Below, piece after piece: positions 7,782 to 11,316 of a stretch of 11,316 bases of DNA. This DNA comes from Anaerolineae bacterium (GTDB lineage Bacteria; Chloroflexota; Anaerolineae; UBA4142). Below the pieces are notes generated by a model that saw nothing but the letters and a program-made list of their open reading frames with translations, did not search any database and was not told where the DNA came from. Position numbers and translations under genes: made by a program. Each line of letters starts with the position of its first letter. Positions within the stretch are counted from its first letter, which is position 1. Location of the stretch: assembly GCA_027457205.1 (NCBI GenBank), contig DAIDTM010000160.1, forward strand, positions 1 through 11,316, in the 5' to 3' direction.

Positions 7782-8658
7782 GGATATTGACATCTTCTGG
7801 TACGCGGCGCAGGCGATTCTACTGGGACGGGACCCGTACTCGATCCCGAACCTCGAAGTGTTCTATCCGTTGCCGTTCTACTTTTTGTTTATCCCGTTGG
7901 TCGCGCTACCGCTGCCGGTGGTTCATGTGGTGTGGACTGCACTGCAAGCCGTGATCCTGGTCGCGATCCTGCGCCGGCGCGCGGTGTTCGTCGCGCTCTC
8001 AATGCCTGTTCTCTTGACGTTCATCCTGGGTCAAGTCGATATCGCGATGGCAGCGCTGTTCGTTCTTCTGCGCTCCAGCGCTGCCGCTGGAATCGCGTTG
8101 GCGTTTCTTGCGCTCAAGCCCCAGCTCGTTCTATTGCTCGCGCCGTGGATGGTGTGGCAATGGTGGCAGCACGACCGCCGGCAGATCGTTTTGTTTGCGC
8201 TCGTGCTAGGCGTGTTAGTGGCTGGCGCATTCATCGTCCAACCGGATTGGCTGGCGCACTTTTTCGCGCGCAGCGGCGCGCGCACCCGCGCGGGAATCTC
8301 ATCGTCGGTCTGGGGTTTGCTTTCCTTTTTACCAACGCCGATTTGGCTGGTTAGCGCGGCAGTCGTATCGATTGGACTGGTGATTTGGGCGTGGCGTACA
8401 AATCGTTTCGATTGGGTCGCGTCGGTCGGGTTGTTCATCAGCCCGTTTATATTTTCGTACAATTTGTTGCTGTTGCTCACGTTCGTCCGCAAGCCGGCAT
8501 TCTTGATAGGGTTCACAGTGCTGTCGTGGATAACGTTCGGCATCGGCGCGCTGGTGCTAGGTGATGGTGCGTCGGCGCTGCTAGTCGTGCTGGTTTGGGC
8601 GACATTGGCGTGGCAGGAACGAGAACGTTCAATCTCAAGCAGAGGCGCGCGACGATGA
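7771..8658 (+). CDS. DUF2029-like membrane glycosyltransferase lacking its first helix
   Basis: A 295-residue polytopic protein of DUF2029 type. It opens directly with MLFKDIDIFWYAAQAILLGRD, equivalent to the first outer loop with the putative catalytic Asp (D5 or D7). Relatives, including the two in this operon, place a membrane helix before it. GQVD (87-90), KPQ (116-118) and SYN (229-231) match GQIN, VKFH and WSYD of the gene at 4989. No upstream start can add the helix, since an in-frame TGA lies at 7744-7746. There is no convincing ribosome site before ATG 7771; the ATG at 7743, in another frame, would fit the operon's ATGA pattern. The gene is therefore probably 5'-damaged or the sequence carries an error. 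Without helix 1 the loop could end up on the wrong side of the membrane, so function is uncertain. Its end overlaps the next gene by ATGA. Confidence 0.78.
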   Translation: MLFKDIDIFWYAAQAILLGRDPYSIPNLEVFYPLPFYFLFIPLVALPLPVVHVVWTALQAVILVAILRRRAVFVALSMPVLLTFILGQVDIAMAALFVLLRSSAAAGIALAFLALKPQLVLLLAPWMVWQWWQHDRRQIVLFALVLGVLVAGAFIVQPDWLAHFFARSGARTRAGISSSVWGLLSFLPTPIWLVSAAVVSIGLVIWAWRTNRFDWVASVGLFISPFIFSYNLLLLLTFVRKPAFLIGFTVLSWITFGIGALVLGDGASALLVVLVWATLAWQERERSISSRGARR

Positions 8659-9773
8659 CACAAGCGATGCGGCAGACGTGGCTATTCGGAATCATCTTTG
8701 TGATCCTGTTTGGTGCAGTATGGTTTTCCGCCGCGCAAATTCCGGCGGCGTGGGAGTTGTCCGATTTCCACGTGACTTTTTACCGCGCGGCGCGCTATTT
8801 CCTACGCGGAGAGAATGTTTATCTCAGCGCGTACCCGCATCCGTTCAACGGACGCGAGTATCCGCCATACGCGCCCATTTGGGCTTTGTATGCCTTTGTG
8901 CCTTTTGCCGCGTTGTCTCTGCCGTATGCCGAGGGGTTGCGTGTTGCGCTCGACGTTGTTGCGATGCCATTTTTGGCGTACCTATGCGCGCGACTGGTAG
9001 GACTGCGCCGATTGCAATCGATTATGTTGATAGTCATAGCGCCTTGGGTGTTTACCGAGATACATTCTGGACAGTTGACGCCGTTGGTGTTTCTGGGAGC
9101 GCTACTTTGTTATTGGGGCATTCGACGCGTCAATGCGCCGATTACGGCGATCGGCTTGTGGTTTGCTCTGTCCAAGTTCACCATCGTATCGTTAGTGATT
9201 TTTGCGACCGTTGTTTTTGCATGGCGTCGTAAAATATTGGGACGAACGCTCGCTATTCTTGCTGCGTTGATTCTTGTCGCGTCACTCGCTAGTCCAACGT
9301 GGTTCATCGACCTTCTGCAACTCTATCTTGATCGGTTAGTACATCCCCGCTTGGTGGATTCGGTCTTGTTACTGCCCGACTATCCGTGGGCGCAGCTAGG
9401 TCTGTTGACCGTCGGTGCGTTGTTCGTCATCTGGTGTGTCTGGCGATGGCGCATGGATCAGCCGACTCCGTGGTTCTGGTCAGTGCTTATCGCAGCGAGC
9501 CTGGTCGGCGCATTGCATACCTTCATTTATGACTGGCAAATGCTGATGCTGCCTCTGGCGCTACTCATCCGATCGCGATGGGGTGTTTGGTTCACAGTAG
9601 TCGTCTACGTATATTCTCTCTTGTGGGTGATTCTGTCTGCTGGTATGGACATTCCAATTCCATCGGTGAAGATGATTCCGGGAATCATTCTCGCGGTTAC
9701 CGTGGGATGGGGATTTGTCCAAAGCACACACCTCCGTCCGTCAGTCATTGTCAATGGAGCCGAGCATGTCTGA
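8655..9773 (+). CDS. DUF2029/GT87-like membrane glycosyltransferase
   Basis: A 372-residue polytopic protein of DUF2029 type with a complete N-terminus. Helix 1 (about 9-27) precedes ELSDFHVTFYRAARYFLRG with D37 as probable catalytic Asp. EYPPYAPIW follows (68-76), then GQLT (139-142), SKF with K174, and YDW (292-294) at the place of WSYD. It is the third DUF2029 copy in the operon and diverged from the other two. Start: ATG 8655 gives an ATGA overlap with the upstream stop and has AGAGG (8641-8645) 9 nt before it; the frame is open to 8595 but the extra residues lack a hydrophobic or family-like character. Expected to transfer a lipid-linked sugar outside the membrane; acceptor unknown. Confidence 0.86.
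   Translation: MTQAMRQTWLFGIIFVILFGAVWFSAAQIPAAWELSDFHVTFYRAARYFLRGENVYLSAYPHPFNGREYPPYAPIWALYAFVPFAALSLPYAEGLRVALDVVAMPFLAYLCARLVGLRRLQSIMLIVIAPWVFTEIHSGQLTPLVFLGALLCYWGIRRVNAPITAIGLWFALSKFTIVSLVIFATVVFAWRRKILGRTLAILAALILVASLASPTWFIDLLQLYLDRLVHPRLVDSVLLLPDYPWAQLGLLTVGALFVIWCVWRWRMDQPTPWFWSVLIAASLVGALHTFIYDWQMLMLPLALLIRSRWGVWFTVVVYVYSLLWVILSAGMDIPIPSVKMIPGIILAVTVGWGFVQSTHLRPSVIVNGAEHV
9756..9759 (+). promoter_or_regulatory. ribosome binding site for the gene at 9766
   Basis: GGAG, 6 nt before ATG 9766, lying inside the end of the upstream gene. It favours ATG 9766 over ATG 9754. Confidence 0.68.
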
Positions 9774-11106
9774 TTCCATTTCTGGAGCGCGCTCTCCGCG
9801 CCAGCTCTCCTGGGACACGATTCTGTTCATTGGACTATGGGCAGCGCTCTTCTGGTCGAGCGAATTGAGCGGGTTGGTAATTCCAACGAACCAATTTGAC
9901 ACCACGCTCATCGCGCATCTTACCCGTGTGCTGGATTTTGCCCCGCTGTCCGCGTTTATGGTCATTACGCTGATCGCGTATATCGTCGCGGATATGGTTT
10001 TGACCGACCATCGGCAATTTGTGCTCAAACTCGCCGCCGTTTGGGTTACGATATTGGCGTTTGTTGTGATGCCAACGGTGGCGGCAATTCTCTATCGCCA
10101 CAACAGCGCACCGTATCTCTATATTCACGATGGCGCAATTCAAATCGAAGAGGCGGTCAAGTTCTTGCTCGCAGGGAAAAACCCCTATGCTGAAAATTAT
10201 ACCGCAACGCCAATGGCGCAGTGGGCTTTTCATGAACCGGGGCTGGACGTTAATCCATCGCTCTTTCACCTACCTTATCATCCAGGAATGATCTTGGTAA
10301 CTGTCCCACTCTATCTCTTGTCCGAGGTGACACTAGGGTGGTTCGATCAGCGTTTCGTCTACCTACTGATGTTTTTTGCGCTTGCGTTGATGTTGTTGAG
10401 CGCAGGGCGAACGCCGCGCGAGCGACTGGGTGCACTGATGGTGGTTGCGCTGAATCCACTTTTCGTCCCATTCTTCATCGAAGGGCGCAATGATGTCGTC
10501 GTCCTGTTCTGGCTTATCGGAGCGATTCTTTTACTGCAACGAAACCGGAGCGCGTGGGCAGGCTTTTGGTTCGCCGGCGCGGCGGCAAGCAAACAGACGG
10601 CGTGGTTTATGATCCCATTCTTCCTTTTTTATCTCCTGAAGGATACCGCCGTGACGCAGTGGCGGGTGCTGCTCGCACGTGTCAAGCCGCTCGTTCCTGG
10701 CGCAGTTTTACTGACGGCGACTCTGCTTCCATTCTTCCTCTGGAATCCGGCGGCGTTTGTTGAAGACACTGTCAATTACCAATCGGGCATTTCGTCCAAC
10801 ACGCCGACTTACCCCATCAAGAGTCTCGGCTTGGGCGACCTCGCGCTGGGGCTGGGCTGGATCAAAAGCAGCACGGACACTTTTCCGTTTTCGATTTTCC
10901 AGATCGTGCTCGGCGGACTGACGCTGATTCTTTTACTGTGGCTCCAGTGGCGTCATAACACGATCGCGCAGATGGCGCTCAACTACGCAATTCTATTTTT
11001 TGTGTTTGCGTTTTTCTCGCGCACATTCAACGATAACCATCTCGGTTTTGCGCTCACTTGTTTCATCCTTCCCTCGTTTCTCGCGGAAGCGAACCCGAGT
11101 TCATGA
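9766..11106 (+). CDS. divergent DUF2029-like GT-C membrane protein
   Basis: A 446-residue polytopic protein. Unlike its neighbours it has about three membrane helices (roughly 17-37, 57-77, 87-107) before the family-type loop YIHDGAIQIEEAVKFLLAGKNPY, with D122 and K138-N139-P140-Y141. Later marks are EGRND (239-243), SKQTAW with K276, and FNDNH (421-425), which sit where GQxN, the conserved Lys and WSYD lie in the DUF2029 genes. I infer a distant relative with the same fold. ATG 9766 is chosen because GGAG (9756-9759) lies 6 nt upstream; ATG 9754 (four residues longer) is possible. It overlaps the preceding gene by 8 nt and the following gene by ATGA. Base composition is lower in places than in the gene at 6133. 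Function is inferred only from fold and context. Confidence 0.8.
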   Translation: MSDSISGARSPRQLSWDTILFIGLWAALFWSSELSGLVIPTNQFDTTLIAHLTRVLDFAPLSAFMVITLIAYIVADMVLTDHRQFVLKLAAVWVTILAFVVMPTVAAILYRHNSAPYLYIHDGAIQIEEAVKFLLAGKNPYAENYTATPMAQWAFHEPGLDVNPSLFHLPYHPGMILVTVPLYLLSEVTLGWFDQRFVYLLMFFALALMLLSAGRTPRERLGALMVVALNPLFVPFFIEGRNDVVVLFWLIGAILLLQRNRSAWAGFWFAGAAASKQTAWFMIPFFLFYLLKDTAVTQWRVLLARVKPLVPGAVLLTATLLPFFLWNPAAFVEDTVNYQSGISSNTPTYPIKSLGLGDLALGLGWIKSSTDTFPFSIFQIVLGGLTLILLLWLQWRHNTIAQMALNYAILFFVFAFFSRTFNDNHLGFALTCFILPSFLAEANPSS

Positions 11107-11316
11107 AACGCTTCCTGCTTCTCACTCTCCTCGCGCTCGGCGTCCTCGGCATCGGTCTCTATTTTGTCGATGCCAATCTCCGCGCGCGCGCGCTCGCCGA
11201 CGCCGACAGCGCGCGCGCCGCGCAGGCGCGCCTGTTCGCCAATTCGGTCGACCGGCTGCTGCAGTGGCGGATGAGCGAGGCGTTCACCTTCGCCGCGCTG
11301 CCGTCGCTGCGCGGTT
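11103..11316 (+). CDS. membrane-anchored protein, possible sensor, 3' partial
   Basis: Only the first 71 residues are visible. They begin MKRFLLLTLLALGVLG, a basic start and one hydrophobic segment (about 4-22) acting as signal peptide or membrane anchor. A helical, Ala/Arg-rich stretch follows (about 24-45), then RLFANSVDRLLQWRMSEAF and FAALPSLRG. This arrangement resembles the extracytoplasmic start of Cache-like sensor regions in histidine kinases or cyclases, but the part that would prove it is outside the window. ATG 11103 overlaps the previous stop as ATGA. It is clearly richer in GC than the operon: bases 11161-11220 hold 44 G/C of 60, against 33 of 60 in 11041-11100. It may be a differently derived gene or the start of another functional unit. 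Confidence 0.7.
   Translation, partial: MKRFLLLTLLALGVLGIGLYFVDANLRARALADADSARAAQARLFANSVDRLLQWRMSEAFTFAALPSLRG

Noticed and set aside
1..11316. tRNA, rRNA, CRISPR, insertion sequence or phage features
   Set aside because: No tRNA-like cloverleaf, repeat-spacer pattern, transposase motif or terminal inverted repeats were seen, and practically all bases are in plausible genes.

Overview
The window is almost entirely coding, all on the plus strand. It reads as one long operon for membrane-embedded sugar transferases. Eight genes encode polytopic proteins of the GT-C type: one PIG-V-like, three of the ArnT/RgtA ('family 39') style, three DUF2029/GT87-like, and one divergent DUF2029-like protein. 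They surround a single soluble GT2 enzyme of the dolichyl/polyprenyl-phosphate mannose (or glucose) synthase type. Protein style, moderately high GC and heavy use of ATGA/GTGA stop-start overlaps suggest a Chloroflexota bacterium, perhaps Anaerolineae. That assignment is inference: no rRNA or marker gene is present.

Layout: 3-959 PIG-V-like transferase, its 5' end cut by the window edge; 956-2638 large GT-C protein with a C-terminal soluble domain; 2635-3333 GT2 polyprenyl-phosphate sugar synthase; 3342-4955 GT-C with a TNGYHPLW motif; 4989-6140 DUF2029; 6133-7746 GT-C/ArnT-like; 7771-8658 DUF2029 apparently missing its first membrane helix; 8655-9773 DUF2029; 9766-11106 divergent DUF2029-like; 11103 to the window end, the start of an unrelated membrane-anchored, very GC-rich gene. 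Junctions are 4-nt overlaps (956, 2635, 8655, 11103), 8-nt overlaps (6133, 9766) or gaps of 8, 33 and 24 nt. No stretch over 40 nt is non-coding, and I see no promoter or terminator.

Likely teamwork (inference): the GT2 enzyme makes a lipid-phosphate sugar on the cytoplasmic face. Some or all of the GT-C proteins then use such lipid-linked sugars on the outer face to build or decorate a glycan, lipid or glycoprotein. The acceptor and the sugar cannot be read from the sequence. No flippase, polymerase, initiating transferase or sugar-nucleotide enzyme is in view, so the pathway is incomplete here. The most notable details are the damaged 5' end of the gene at 7771, an 8-codon leader-like ORF with its own ribosome site before 4989, and a composition jump at the 3' end, where a possible sensor protein is coupled to the operon.
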